A DNA stretch of 64,000 bases. It comes from Leptoclinus maculatus (taxonomy: Eukaryota > Chordata > Actinopteri > Perciformes > Stichaeidae). The notes beneath the pieces are model-generated. The model was given only the letters and a program-made list of their open reading frames with translations, was not told the origin of the DNA and made no database searches. The stretch spans positions 15,032,740 to 15,096,739 of the forward strand of contig JAVDOI010000006.1 in assembly GCA_032191485.1 (NCBI GenBank), in the 5' to 3' direction. The position numbers were made by a program, and so were the translations under genes. This document shows, one piece after another, positions 21,086 through 34,930 of this stretch (positions within the stretch are counted from its first letter, which is position 1; every line of letters begins with the position of its first letter).

Positions 21086-24000
21086 TCGGGACTGTTTATT
21101 GAGTTGCAACCAGCAGCTCTGTTAAGGAAATATCATTAGAGTTTACAATGAACTGGTGGAATTGGAAGATTTGAGAGTGAAACCTAATCTTTAAGTTTAA
21201 GTTAGGAAGTAGATTTATTGGCTCATTGTGGAAACTTTCTGAAGGTCTAAATAAAAATGTTGTTATTGTCAGGTCAAAGCCTCAAACTTTTAAAACCATT
21301 TTTGGACCTTTTAGATTTGTTCTTGTATATTAACTTGTATTCTGCTTATTCTGCTTCTGTATTTTTTTAATTAGGTAGAAGGAGTAGATGTACTTTTAGG
21401 AAAATAAAGCTAACTGAAAATGTATTTGGGTAAAAAATAAAAAGACAGAACAATACCCTGCTTATTCATCAAAGCAAGTTTTTTTTTCCTTCTTTTAAAC
21501 GCATGTCTGAGGGGGGGATCTTTAACATTTCCGTCGTGATAATAACAATGAAACAGACTATTGCTTAATGTGTTTGTCATTCATTTTAACAAGCTCATTG
21601 TGGTGAGGGGACACAAAAACAAACCTCCAGAAGAAAGTTCTGCATGCAAAGGAGTAACGAGAAATGATTCATCATTACGTGTCAAATAGAGGCAGTAATT
21701 ATGGCAGACCACGCTAATCTCATTGTGGTGTGTGAATGAGGAACAGACATCTTCAAGATGTCCAAAGGAACCTGAAATCAGATTCAATAATCACATGATG
21801 ACTGAAATGACTGCACTGAATCATAAAACCGACAATTTCAAGTGTGCTAAACCTGTGGGAAATAACCATTTTATGGCAGTTTACTAATTTAAAACTTCAT
21901 CTGGGAATTAAATCTGGGACATTAATATATCTCTGGAGATACTCGTGCTTAAAAACTAAATATTCCTTGTATGGACCAAATGTAGATCTAAGCTGCAAAG
22001 CCCATTGCACATGTTTGTTTGCTCCCTGTGATTTGAGCCAGGTCAGTAAGTTACACAGGGACAGACGCATACTCAAGGACTACATGTGGTGTCCTTAACA
22101 CTGTTGTTTTTTGACAGTTTGTTTGTTTTCTCTGTGTCATGCATGTTTTTGGTTCTACATTACTTATCAACGTTTTCTCTAGTGATTTGGGCCAGTGAAT
22201 ATGGCAACGCTGACTTTTCAAACAGTCTGTGATTACCGACCTTTGGATTCAGTGGTAGATGTTTAACCTTTGAATCTATAATGCTTCATTATACCAATGA
22301 GAACCTTTGTATTAGGACATTTTCTGATGATGATGAATAGCCTCGTTTTTGTATGTTACAGCCAACATGAGTGAGTTTATTTACTTTCTCCTTTCTGTCA
22401 ATCATTTTTTTTTATCTGTTAAAGGTCACATTGCTGACAGTATATGAGGTGGTGTGACTGGAGAGGGGAGACATTCCTCCCAGAACTTCCTGGCTGGATT
22501 TGAGGAGTAACTTCATTCCATCATCTGAAAGCAATGCATTTCTTGGCAACAATCCTCCAGGCGTAGCTCAGACTGCTTTTAAACGTTGAGAAAGTTTTTC
22601 CACTAAATTCCACACAGTCACGCCTGAGTGGAAACGCAGTTGGTGATATGATTTGACTCTTGGGGCGGAAACGAAGAGGATATTTTGAAGCGGTCAGATT
22701 TCGCAACTATTTCAAACTTCCTTGTTGCGGGTGCGGCTTGACAGGAGAGTACCCACTTTAGAGTCAAGCACGTCAGAATGATGGTAGCATTTCCGGTCTT
22801 CAACTTTCAAAATAAATCTACTAAAAACTACAATTTTGTTGCCAAATAATAAAATAACCTATCCAAATCATCCAAGTTAGCTCATGCAATGACGAAGTAT
22901 ATGGACAATCTGAATAAATGTTACACTTAATCAAACCTAAGCTCACAGTTCTGCTTAAATTTAAGGATATTTGAATTCAGTTGTTACATTTTTCAATAAA
23001 GGTTACTTGAACTTGAATGTCGTTCTGTGAACTGTAAGGTCTGATTTTCATGATTTGTGTTTAATTGTTACAGCATAAATATTGGTATAGCGTAAATAAT
23101 TAATCTGTAATATCATCATAGGCTTATGATATCAACACATCATGTTTGTAATATAAAATGTTTGTTTTCAATTTTTTCTTTTTATTTTAATCCCATCTCC
23201 ATCATTTTTTTTAAATAGGCTTGTTTATATTTTTTCTCCCTTTTCAGACTATTTCATGTGACATAGACTTCCCCTATGGGAAAAATATTGCTATTATTAT
23301 CATTGACTAAAATCAAATCAGCAATAAATCATGAATCAAATAAACAATGTTATTAGAGATGGTGCTCAAATTCTTGCTAAAAGCATTAGAAACTAATCAT
23401 TAACCATCACACTCCCACCATTAGGACTTCGTCCTGGCGCACTTTTATTTTGAAGGTGAGTAAGATCCTGTTTTCATCTGTAGACTGTAGTTCATATCAA
23501 CGCCTAGATGTAGTTCATTATCTGTGTAAACTCGATGCCAGTGGGACTCCGGTGCAAGTGAAAAGCTGCTGCAGGTCAGTGAATGGACCTTCACTAACAC
23601 AGGAAATTTATCTCTCAAATAATTCACATTTTGAGACTGTTGGACAAATCACGACGACATTCACCCCTTGTCAAAGTGAGGTAAGAAGATTTATTTTTAA
23701 ATAGCCTACATGTGTTATGGAAGATGTCTAGTATCTATTGGTTCATGTTAATGAATGACTGAACACACTTTCTCATAATTAATAGCTCATCGCCTACCTG
23801 CACAGGAGATGTAATTTTAGCAGTTATTATAAATACATACGATCCTAATCATCTTAACTTTAATGCTCAGCGGACTCTGTTTTGGAAATTTTAAAATAGT
23901 TCTCCATTAAATAATAGTGTATTCAGATTCTGATACAGGATTATTATCATTTGCATAAATGAGTATCCATGAATTTTGGCATTTTTACTTTTTGACTAAT

Positions 24001-24476
24001 TTAGGCTAAGCTATTACTCTGTTTACTCTGTCTATGGCTCTGGAGGCCTGAACATTTCCATTGCTCCACAGGTTGCAGCAAGTCACGTCTTGCCCACAGT
24101 AGATTTTATCTTGACTCTTACAACTTGTTATTTGGGGCTTTATCAGCTCTATAGCCCAATACGTTTCACAGCTATGCCATATCTGTGCATGTCAAGTCTT
24201 TTTTGTCTGAAAAAGCAGCATCTACTGAATCACGGGGCTCAGCAGCTGATACTTTTTCCTCTTTCCTCAGTTCCCCATGCTGCATTTCTCAGTTTAAACA
24301 AGCTAACATGTTTACAGTATCCACTTCCACTTCAAATGTTGCTGCTCTCTGTCTGTTAAATCTCAACATTCTTTCTGTGTTCTCCCTCACAGAGCTCCTG
24401 CTGGTTCTCCAGAATGTTCTCTTTGAGGAAAGTATCTTATAGGTGATACTCAATCACGGTGGGCTGTGACGTGGAG

Positions 24477-25676
24477 ATGGTCACTTGGGCCGCCTTGCTG
24501 ACAGTATGCATATGGATACAAACACAAACAGCCTCGGGACAGCACACATGTGCTTCTACTCCACACAGGCTGTTGGATTTCTCTGTAAAATATTCCCTCC
24601 CCCACTTCCAGACAGACAAACCTATACAGAACATAGCTGTGAACTCGGAGGAGAATCGGTCAGATGTATATGTTGCATGTCAGAATGCAATAGAGGCAGT
24701 CAACTATGATATGGAAAAAATCTGGGAGGTGAAAACTGGACCTGTTGGCAGTCCTGACTGTGAAACCTGTTTGTTGTGTGACATAGAAATAGATCCTGGG
24801 GATCCCGTGGATACAGACAATGAGGTTCTGCTTTTGGATCTTTCTGCACTTCCCGATCCCTACTTGTACATTTGTGGGAGTACTCAACATGGGATCTGTC
24901 ACTTCATTGACACTGGCTCTCCACAGCCTGAGCCGGTGTGCTTATACAAAAAGGAGCTAAACTCTCCAACCAGCTGTACTGACTGTCTGGCCAGCCCCCT
25001 CGGCACCAAAGTCACCCTCGTTGAACAGGGAGCTACAACACTCTTCTTTTTCGCAGCCTCTGTCAATGACGAAGTGGCACAGATGTATCCAAGGAGGTCA
25101 ATATCAGTGGTGAGGCCACTTTCAACTGAAGATGGCTTTCATATGATCATGAATGGCCTGACAGTGCTCCCCGGTCTACGGGACTCTTACAAGATCGATT
25201 ACATCTACAGCTTCTCCACCAAGGAGTACGTCTACTTCCTGTCCCTGCAAAGAGAAACCCCATCCAAGAGCAACTCAGCTTTTCAGACTCGTCTTGGACG
25301 ACTGCCGATACTAATTCCAGAGGTGTGGATGTACAGAGAGGTGGTCCTGGAGTGCCGCTACCAACCAAAGCGCAGGAGGAGACGGAGAGAGGATTACATC
25401 GTGTTTAACGGGCTACAGGCGGCACACTTTGGGCACGTGGGGAAGGACTTGGCAGAAGAGCTGGGGGTGAAAGATATGAAAGACATTCTGTATGGGGTGT
25501 TTGCAGAGGTGAATGCGCATGGTGAACCTCAAAAAAACTCAGCCCTGTGTGCCTTCCCTTTGGCTAATGTAAACAGAGCGATAGACAAAGGTGTGGAGGA
25601 CTGCTGCATGTCAGGTTCAGAGCAGCTGTCTAGAGGTCTCTGTCACTTCCAGCCGTGCGAGAGCTGCCCACATGAA
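24477..25676 (+). CDS. mst1r: mst1r first coding exon: signal peptide, Sema domain, furin site
   Basis: This large 1200-bp exon is typical of MET/RON genes and codes for 400 residues. After MVTWAALLTVCIWIQ (signal peptide) comes most of the Sema propeller with cysteine pairs such as CETCLLC and ICGSTQHGICH. K298 followed by six arginines is the furin processing site that splits the proreceptor into alpha and beta chains. The exon ends CESCPHE before GTGAGT. The 5' side has a good acceptor at 24390-24392, implying a noncoding first exon. Confidence 0.9.
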
Positions 25677-28600
25677 GTGAGTAACTCTTCTTTTTTCTTT
25701 TTTTATGCCCGACTGTCGTCAGAGCAGAGGAACAGTGCAAAGGTCCTATACGCCCAGACAGGAAGTGACCTGTTCTGACAAACACTGTGTAATTAAGTCA
25801 CCTTTGATCGGAAACAATGAAGTTTATCATTAAGCTTGCAGTTTTATATCGTCCTCTTGAGCAATAAGGGACAGTGTAAAGTAAATCTTGACTACTGGAG
25901 TAGTTTATGCCTGTGGGCCATGACAACTCTGATGAAGGTGTGTGAAAGAGCAGGCCACATCGGAGAACTGGGAGGGGTGGATGAGTCAGTAGTTTCTCTG
26001 CTCTGTTAAGTTTCAGTATTTCTCTGTGAATGGGTGGCAACCGTTTACAGCACAGAGATTTGATATGAAAACTGTTTTATCAAGATTAGAGGCTCAATGA
26101 TTAGACTAAGTTGGATTCTTCCGGTTGCTACAATTTTCCTGCCCAGAACAATTCATTGATAAGCTACTGAGAAAATTGTTGGAAGATAAACCTAAAATAA
26201 AATGCAGGGTTCACTCTCAATACACCCTCTTGAAATAGAGCATTTGGCTGTGGTGCTCGACAAAATGATAAAGGTGTGGTCTCTTCCCTTTTGTGGAGTT
26301 CAAACTGTACAGCCATGTGTACACCGACAGGAATGCGTGCCAAGAAACACAAGTTATAAATCCTGCTGATAAAAAGGTGGAATTTCAAGGGGAGGGGCAG
26401 TGTTAGACTGTGCCTGGCTTTTACACATGTTATTTGAGTTGGAAATGGGTTTAATATTAAAGAAGTGAGGGGTGGGGAGGAAATCTTAAAGCTGCATCTA
26501 AAAAAATAACACGGATACCGTATGTATTCAAGCTTCAAATGCTGAAATACTAAGTGACTGAAAAGATCAAATGACGTAAATATAGAGACATTCAAATAGT
26601 GGGAAACAACCAGGGGCATGCTGGGGCAGGTCAGCTAAATTGCTTTGCAGTGGAATGTTTACCATTAGTTTAACATATATTTTTTGAGTAATTACTTTTT
26701 ATCAACCAAACTTATACTCCATGCCAACCATCCACACACATCAGTCATCAACTGTTTTATGATTATGAAAGTATGGGAAGTCCAGTTTCAGTATATGGCA
26801 ATCTGCACTGAGAATCAGTCATCAAGTCAACATATGGAGCCGGAGTCACTGCTGTTTTATGACCTTGTTCCTCTCACAGCTTGTTACTCTATGACTGGAG
26901 GCGATGCTATAGAGCACTTCCTTCCCAGAAGGAGACTGATGCTGACCGAGGCAGATACTTTAGATGTGTCTATGTAAAAACTAACACCCTTGCTCTGTAT
27001 GTTTTTCTCCTGCTTGCGCAGAGCTCTGAAGGTAATGACACATGCAGTGTCAAACCCACTCTCGTGGCAAAGCCGTACTACAGACTAGACCTCTTCAACA
27101 CGCAGATGAGAGACGTCCTTTTTACTGCTGTCCTGGTCACCACTATTGGGAATCACACGCTGGGTCACTTAGGTACCTCAGATGGCCGAATACTGCAGGT
27201 AGCAGCATAAAATAGTAATGAAGTGTTGTGCCTCTGCAGTTTGAATGTATTATACCAAGTGTCTTCTTCAGTAGTCACAATAAACATCATTTCAAATTTG
27301 AAAACATAATATTTTTATTGTAACTCTACGTCAGCCAGAAGCACATGTATATTAAGACTCAAAAATGAAAATCCTTGTGACATTACCTCTCTGTTTTGTG
27401 TGGTTTAGGTGATTCTTGCTCGGTACAGGCCTATTGTTTTTGCCAACTTCTCTCTTGGTGAAAGCCAAGTCTCCAGGACAGCAGATGTGTACTCAAACGA
27501 GTCACTTCTCTTCGTAGTGGGAAATAAGGTACATTTTGTAATATCTACTGCAGGTACTACTTGTCTTTTTGTTTGCAACCTTTAATAGAGCAAACAGACC
27601 AACATTTCAACCCTACTGTGTCTTCATCAGAGTCAAAATGGTCAAAGACACAAAGCAAACACACACACAGTCAACCTACAACTATTTGTCAGTGGATAAT
27701 TGGTTGAACAGGATTTCAAATCTATTGGATAGTGGATTCAGTGGTGCCTATAAACTATAATCAGATCAGTAACAAAAGAACACATATATCTTAAAGTTAC
27801 GGAGATAAAGTACAAAAAGCCCTGCATCCATAATCAACTGGAGGACACATGATAAATTATGTTCTATAATTAGGCCAAAAGGCTATACTGTGTTAAAAGT
27901 ATGAATCCGAAATGCTTTTCTGCAGAACAGTGGGTTGACTTGTAGAAGAGGATCCATGTTTTCCTGCTTACCTTTTGACTGTTTTTCTCTGTTTCTGGCT
28001 CAATCCACCCTTGTCTTCTTCTCTCCTGCATCAAGATGTTCAGGGTGCCCTCTGCAGGACCAGGGTGCGCACATTTTATGACGTGCTCCATGTGTTTAAC
28101 GGCTCCACTCTTCATGAACTGTGGCTGGTGTTCAGGAATCTGCTCGAGGCAGCATGAGTGTGCCTCTCAGTGGAACAAAGACTCATGTGCACCTGTCATA
28201 ACAGAGGTATATGCAGCTAGGTGTAACTGATTAGCCACTGTATGAAGTTTAAAACACCATGGGCCTCATGCATCAACCTCCTGTTAAATTTGTCCTTTAT
28301 TTTACGTGAAACTAAATGAGAGAAGTCAATGCCAGATGCACCAAATGTTCTTAACCATCCAAATCGGCTCTCATCCAGGTGTGCTAAATGATGAATCACA
28401 CCTGATAATTAATTGGAGGCATGTAGCCGATTGTTTTTTACTAGCGCAGGTAACCTAAATACTATATAATGGCAGGTGTTGTTTCATGTGCAAATACTCT
28501 GGCACATGCCCAAGAATCGGAGGGATGCCACCAAAAAGCAAAGAGCAGTATGTAAACCATTCAGAGGCTGAACACACACAATATCATCCCAGGATTTTAT

Positions 28601-31600
28601 AGTTTTCATTGGGATCAATAGTATTTATTCAGCCCACAAATGTAATAATCCAATAATAATGATTACTCTAAAACATATAATAATCTAAATTTGATATCTT
28701 GTTTTCTTGCATTGGACAACACTTATCTTGTTAAGAGGGCTCTTGAGCACTCGTAAAAAGTAAAGAGTAAAAAATAAGAAAACATTGGTGAATCCCAGAA
28801 ATGAATGAATGGGTACTAACAAAAAAAGAACAAATCATGGATATGATGACTTTTTAAAATATTGTTTCCTGCATGAGGCCCTGTGAGTAATAAAGTTACA
28901 CCAATCACAATAATAGTACTGATTGTACTGAGACGCTGATTGCTCTGGATGAAAACCCCTTTCTCTGCAGTTTTTCCCTAAAATGGTACCTGCTGGTGCT
29001 GAGACAGAAGTGACACTGTGTGGCTGGGAGTTTCAGTCTCCTCTGCGACCCGCCATCATCAACGGCAAAACCCACATCATCACAGTGGGCTCTGGGACCT
29101 TGTGTACCGTGCTGCCTAGAAAGAGCAATAGTGAAGTGTGAGTAGCATGCATACGATGTCAGACACAGTTCATTCTCTCAGTTAATGAGGGAAGAGTGAT
29201 ATATATTAGCTTAAATTACAAAAATGCATCCAAAAAGAGATGTTGAGGATCTATTTTAGAGTCCCAGACTTGTCACTTTTTATTTAGTTAATAGATTTAG
29301 GGTTTATTACTATTTGTTTAAATGTTTTCTCATAGTGAGGTGTGGCTGGCTAGTCTTAACCTGGAAGAGCATTTTCTTTTCCAAAATGAAACAAAATTGT
29401 TGAAACTTATAAATACTGTGGAAATGTTTCTGTCTCATTGTCACATTTGCTGCTGTTCATTTCTGTCTGACTAGCCGTTGGAATGTCTTCATCTATTGAA
29501 TTCATAGACATGTCAGTCCTTGTTTTCTTTAATACAGTCTAGTATGCAAGATTCAGGAAAACACGCCAAACCAGGACCTCAACATCACTCTGGAAGTACA
29601 CGAGGGGGAAGTGGAGGGCCGCTACTCAATTGAAGGCACAGCACAGATGCCTGGCCTCTCTTTTGTGGTGAGAATGGAAACATTTAAACAGTTTTCTGTG
29701 TATGGTCTCTATTTGCCTAAATGATCTGTATAATGTAACATTGTTAAGTGAATCTTTCACCTCTGTCTAACCAGGAGCCTAGCATAACAGAAATCAGGCC
29801 TGACTATGGACCCGTGTTTGGAGGAACGATGGTTACACTGACGGGCAGATATCTTAATTCTGGGATACAGAGAAATATCTTATTTGCTGACAAAAAGTGT
29901 AACATCCAAAGGTGAGCAAGATTGAAGAATTCGTCTTTTGCTAACAAATGAATTATGGTCTACAACACATTCATTTAATTTGGTTTTGGTTTCTGGTTAT
30001 CTCTTTTCTTTTCAGTGCTCCTGAAGGAAGTGGGACTTCTTCGATTGTCTGCCTCACAGCAGCTGCAGCAGGTGTTGGGAAGGTACCTGTGATGATCTTC
30101 ATTGACAACTTTCAAGTGACGACCACCACGATGTTCTCCTACAAGAAAAATCCCGTTGTAACCGCTGTACATCCTCAATGCAGTTTCCAAAGGTTAGGAA
30201 GCTGATCCCAGTCTGCTCATGTCGTATTATTGGACTCCAAATGAAGTGATATCATTCTAAAAAAAGACCTTTCATTGCCTAAACTTAAAAAGACAATGTT
30301 TGCAAATAATAACACATTGCTCATTTGTACTGTTATACAGTGGCTCCAAGCTGGTGATAGAAGGTCAGAATCTTGACTCTGCCCACAAAACTGTGGTTCA
30401 GTACACGTCCAAAACTCCCAATGTGCAAATTCTTGAACGAGTAAGTTAACACTTTGATTTCATCCTTGTGTAAGTCTGTATAGACAGCACATTATTCAAT
30501 TCAACTACTTTCATTTCAGTTCAATTCAAACCAGGTCATTCAACGATTTCAGCCATGAGTTGCCAGTCATACTCATTCTTTCAGTTTCAAATGAAGCTGG
30601 ATATAATATACAAGCTGTTGTCTTGATTTTCTAACAATAACAACACATAATGTGCATATTTCACTTAAGGTCTGCAGCGGCACAAGTAATGCCACATATA
30701 TGGAGTGCTGGGCCCCTGCTTTTTCAGAGGAAATGCCAGAAAACCAAGAAAAGTCTGACGCGGGATATATTTCTATTCACATGGATGGGAAAAGTAACCT
30801 CTGGAAGAGCCGTTTCGACTACCACCCTGATGCCAAAATCATTCCCATTGAATATCATGACAATAAATTACTACTAAAACCAGGAGAGACGGAAGTTTCA
30901 CTGCATGTATGTGATGTGCACACTCTACCATTACGTTTCTATTCATACAACAAGTTTTGTTTTTGTTTTATTATTAATATCAGAGCATTCTTCTCTTTTT
31001 TCGCAAATGTAACAGCATAGCAAACTGAGTACAGTGAGTTCATGTATGAAGATCACGATGACCATTGGGGGTGCGGACTGCAACGCCCAGGTTCTGTTAA
31101 ATGAGCTGACCTGCAGGATACCTAAAGGCCTGGTTATTCCCAGCGAGGGATTGCCTGTCGAGGTGAGAGAGTCTGCTTTTAAATCATCAACGTTTAACCT
31201 GAGTAACTTTATACTCGTTTTAAATGTTTTTACCCAGAGTCATCATCTGTTCCACTACTGTAGGTGTCCGTGAATGGGGAAGTTTACGGTGTGGGAACAG
31301 TAGTCAACGATGACAGCAACAACAACACTGTGATTGCGGGCATTGTGGTGGGCATTTTAGCCGCATTGGTAGCAGGTGCCGGCCTTGCGTTACTAGTGAT
31401 GATCCATTTGAGGAAGAAAAAGAGAGGTTAGGAAATCCTGAAATCTAGAACACTTGCAATTGTGATGAGACTTTTAATCCTGCACTAACGGTCTGTTTAC
31501 TATTGCGCAGTAATTGAATTCATCATGTGTCTCCTTTCAGCAAACATAGAGAGTCGCTTGTCAACAGTGTTTCAACAGAACCGAATGGGCAGCGGTCATG

Positions 31601-34289
31601 ATATCTCTCCGACAGGTGACTACAGACGAGGTGAGAAATCCAAATTCATTCATTCATTATCCATTTTACTGTCACTTTTAATCATCGGCAGCAGCTGCTA
31701 AATAAATGTTCAACATCATCAGTTTCCCTCTGAGTATTGGATGCTCTCTTCTAACTTGTTTCACTGTAAGTGAAGATTGTATCACATACATGTAGTCTGT
31801 TTTCTTAGAGAAGTAACAAAAGATGCAATGGCCTGTTGAGTCCAACAAATTCATGACATGGTTCCCTTGTGTGTTTCCCTTGTGTGCTGCAGTGGATCTG
31901 TCCAGTCAAACATCAGGTTCAGGAGGAATGGCCTTCCAAGGGTTAGCGTATGCTGCCAGCCATGATCATCTGTCCATTCCTTTAATGTCCCGGGACAATA
32001 TCAGTCTGAGCTCTGAACTTCTTGAAGAAGTCAAAGATGTCCTGATCCCGGCTGAGATGCTCCGAATTGAGAATAGCCAAATCATTGGCAAAGGTAAGTC
32101 TCTTGTCTTTTATATTTGTTGTTTTTGTTCTTTCCTTCCAATATTTTTGCACTAAATATTCACAATAACCACATTTTCTTCTTATGCAGGCCACTTTGGT
32201 ACAGTTTATCATGGATACCTGATAGACAGCAAAAAGCAAGAGACCCACTGTGCTGTCAAATCACTGAACAGTATGTGAATACCTTTTTTTAAAATAAATG
32301 AAATCAGTATCATATGAGCTCCTGGCTGTTGGATTAATCTGAATATCTGTATGTGTTGTATGAACAGGGATCACAGATTTGGGGGAGGTGGACCAGTTCC
32401 TCAGAGAGGGCATCATCATGAAAGGTTTCCACCACCCCAACATACTGTCTCTGCTGGGCATCATGCTGCCTAAAGAAGGGCTCCCTCTGGTGGTTCTACC
32501 GTATATGAAGCATGGAGATGTGCGTCACTTCATCCGCTCTGAGAAAAGGGTAAATTACGCAATGAAACTTTCTGGACCGGGAGGTTTGTGGGTATTTTTA
32601 ATAATTCAGAACACGGATGTTTGTCTATTCGATACTTCCTTGTCCTTCACAGAACCCAACAGTCAAAGACCTGATAGGCTTTGGACTTCAGGTTGCCAAG
32701 GGGATGGAGTATCTAGCCCAGAAGAAGTTTGTCCACAGAGACCTGGCTGCCCGTAACTGCATGTGAGTGTGAATCATACACTGATTACAGGCCTGTGGCA
32801 TGTCAGTGGATACGCTTTGTTAAGTGATGTATTACAAAGGTGTCTTTAAGTTTTGGAATATCTTTACTGATATAATATATGCAAGAAATATTAGTCTTGG
32901 TTTGTACCGATCTATGGTTGACTACAGCACGGAGACATTTGTTAATCCTTAAAAATAACATCACAAAGTTAGTAAAAGGGACACAAAGGGTATAAATACA
33001 CCAGATTACTGATGCAGCTTGTATTTTTCTTAAGTATAATTACTGATTGATGATCCCACCAAATGAAAAGTATGACAGTATATTTAAAATTGTATATATA
33101 TCTGTATATAAATAAACTTCCTTTTCCATCTGAAGGCGATAAATATTTGAGAAAATTGGTGGTATAGTGTTTCTGTTTCAATCAGCTTATTTGCCCAAAC
33201 ATATTCAAGGAATAGTAGAACATTTTTGCTTTCTTTGAGAGAATTAGATAATACAATTGATGCCGCTCTCCCACATTTCACTATTTCTGCATCCCACCCG
33301 TGAATAGCAAATCTCTAAGGAGACCTCACTGCTTATCAACACTGATTGCCCAAAATGGTGTAAATTAAAGTCCACCTGGCTCCTCTTGAGCACATCTTGA
33401 GTCTAGAGATGTGTCATCTTAACAGGAAGTGGCAGAGAGAAGATGTTTTCTTAAGGTGCCTTCTTATTTCAGGCTTGATGAAACCTTTACAGTAAAGGTG
33501 GCTGACTTCGGCATGGCAAGGGACATCTATGACAAGGAGTACTACAGTATTCAAGATCAGAAACGGGTAAAGCTGCCAGTGAAGTGGATGGCCATTGAAA
33601 GCTTGCAAACACAAAAGTTCACGATCAAGTCTGATGTGGTGAGTGTTCTTTCTCCAGTCTACTGCAATATGCTTGTTACAACTATTACGTATCTCCAATA
33701 TATTGCATTTCTGTTTCCCAGTGGTCATATGGCATCTTAATGTGGGAGCTGTTGACCAGAGGTGCTAGCCCATATCCAAATGTGGACCCCTATGACATCA
33801 CACACTACTTGTTGAAGGGACGTCGGCTTCCCCAGCCACAGTTTTGCCCTGATACTCTGTAAGAATCATAACTGCACCCTGTAAACATCACATGCCATAA
33901 TGACTGAACACATTTTTTTGCAGTATCTTATCATCATTATCTCAATTGAATCAATTATTTTCAAACTCACAATGGCATCCAATAGTTCACTTACCTACCC
34001 ACATATTTACTGACGCACTTGCTCATTCCCTAATTGACACATTTATTCCTTCCACAGCTATTCTACAATGTGGACATGTTGGGACCCAGAGCCTGAGTGC
34101 AGACCGAGCTTCAACAGCCTAGTTACAGAAGTGCAAAACATGCTGTCCTGTCTGGAAGGAGAGCACTACATAAATCTGAAGGTTAACTATGTCAACTTAA
34201 ACCAGCCACGACTCTACCCGTCCTTGACTGGATCTGCAGATGAGGCCGAGGCCTCAGACTTGGACTCAGACAGTCCTGCTGGCAGCTGA
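24477..34289 (+). CDS. mst1r: Macrophage-stimulating protein receptor (RON), MET-family receptor tyrosine kinase
   Basis: A cell-surface receptor for MSP/HGF-like protein. Exons: 24477-25676, 27022-27198, 27409-27528, 28036-28206, 28971-29137, 29538-29667, 29775-29911, 30016-30192, 30341-30440, 30670-30906, 31016-31162, 31264-31426, 31541-31630, 31893-32093, 32190-32270, 32368-32549, 32653-32762, 33473-33638, 33722-33858, 34058-34289. They total 1374 codons plus stop (human RON is about 1400). Order: signal peptide (1-21), Sema domain with furin site K298-R304, PSI cysteine cluster (about 507-550), IPT repeats, transmembrane helix 944-968, kinase with GKGHFG 1071-1076, Lys1096, HRD 1188-1190, DFG 1208-1210, activation tyrosines 1220/1221, and paired docking tyrosines 1335 and 1342 (YINL, YVNL). 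ATG 24477 is chosen because it opens a hydrophobic signal peptide; an upstream GTG in the same frame is not a plausible start. The frame is intact. met itself is less likely, given the uba7/camkv/rbm6 neighbours. Confidence 0.93.
27585..27780. repeat. Dispersed repeat, copy 1 of 2 (mst1r intron)
   Basis: This shares a long near-identical stretch with 50567-50715, including TTGGTTGAACAGGATTTCAA and the bases that follow. The other end contains AACAGACCAACATTTCAACC followed by CTACTGTGTCTTCATCAG, a sequence I recognise as widespread in fish genomes (often near retroelement 3' ends). Class is not assigned. Confidence 0.55.
28261..28881. mobile_element. Candidate MITE (PIF/Harbinger-like) in an mst1r intron
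   Basis: GGGCCTCATGCA at 28261 is matched by its reverse complement TGCATGAGGCCC ending at 28881, giving 12-bp terminal inverted repeats around about 620 bp of AT-rich DNA. GGGCCTCATG ends are familiar from fish Harbinger-type MITEs. The flanking trinucleotides (CAT and TGT) do not form the expected TWA-type duplication, so either the insertion is old or the class is wrong. No open frame is present. Confidence 0.5.
31893..34289 (+). CDS. mst1r: mst1r kinase domain and C-terminal docking tail (last seven exons)
   Basis: These exons hold the whole cytoplasmic tyrosine kinase. All catalytic positions are conserved: glycine loop GKGHFGTVYHG, ATP lysine in CAVKSLN, HRDLAARN loop, VADFGMARD, KEYYS activation tyrosines, and PVKWMAIESL substrate-side motif. 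The tail carries HYINL and NYVNL seven residues apart, the bidentate docking site for GRB2/GAB1/PI3K-type adaptors that defines the MET/RON family. It ends in an acidic stretch (DEAEASDLDSDS) and a TGA at 34287-34289. Confidence 0.93.
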
Positions 34290-34750
34290 GGGTGCAAAGT
34301 CCTAAGACTCTCTGATAGGAACGCAGGATCCGGATTAAAGTTCGACAGCAACACAAGAAAAGTGACACGGTAACCTGGATCCAATCATGCGTCACATAAA
34401 TTGTTGATCTTTTCTACAAACCTGAGCACATTGAAGGTTTGGCTACTGATTTAAAAGACACTGTAGGTACTTATAAACTCTTATTGGAGCTGAGACAAAA
34501 CCACGCTGGAAGTTCCCCATCCTTGTTACCTGGTTTTATTTGTAGCAAAATGGAGTGTGACAAAATGAATGTAAAATGTGCAATTGTTCTCAGACAGAAT
34601 AGGATGTGAGACTATGTGCTGATGTCTCTAAGCCATTGCATTAGACTGTTAAACACAGGGTCTATAAATGCTGACATGCGCTCAAGGGTCAACTTTTTCT
34701 TTTTTTTTACACAATTTTCCTGGGATATAATAAAGATTATATCTCTTCAT
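34290..34750 (+). other. mst1r 3' untranslated region with polyadenylation signal
   Basis: After the TGA, about 440 bp of AT-rich sequence leads to AATAAA at 34729-34734, the first good plus-strand polyadenylation hexamer. Cleavage probably follows within about 30 bp. Extent is inferred. Confidence 0.55.
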
Positions 34751-34930
34751 ATAGGCTATAGAATGTGGACTTAATACAAAAAGGACGTGTGCATTTGAAA
34801 TCATCCTACTGGATGCAGAATAACTCGAGCCATTGATACTCCAAAAGCTCTGCACCTACGGAATTATACAGCAAGCTGTCCGTGCTGTTCAGATATCAAT
34901 GATTAGAAACACGTCCAGTACCTGTCGTTA

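Larger units (their letters stand above)
20879..24476. other. Head-to-head intergenic region of uba7 and mst1r
   Basis: This 3.6-kb AT-rich stretch separates the two divergent start codons. It contains the uba7 5' untranslated region just above 20878, the ISRE and the CTCF-like site. Near mst1r there is a clear acceptor (pyrimidine tract then CAG at 24390-24392), so the first coding exon probably begins at 24393 and a noncoding exon lies upstream. Possible donors for it are AAG|GTGAG after 23455 and GAG|GTAAGA after 23680; I cannot choose between them. No coding sequence is recognised between 21100 and 24390. Confidence 0.5.

Noticed and set aside
24459..24476. An upstream GTG as the mst1r start
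   Set aside because: A eukaryotic gene would not use it here, and the ATG at 24477 gives a proper signal peptide.
26164..26619. A 151-residue minus-strand open frame
   Set aside because: It lies in mst1r intron 1, has no recognised motif, and its composition fits AT-rich noncoding DNA.
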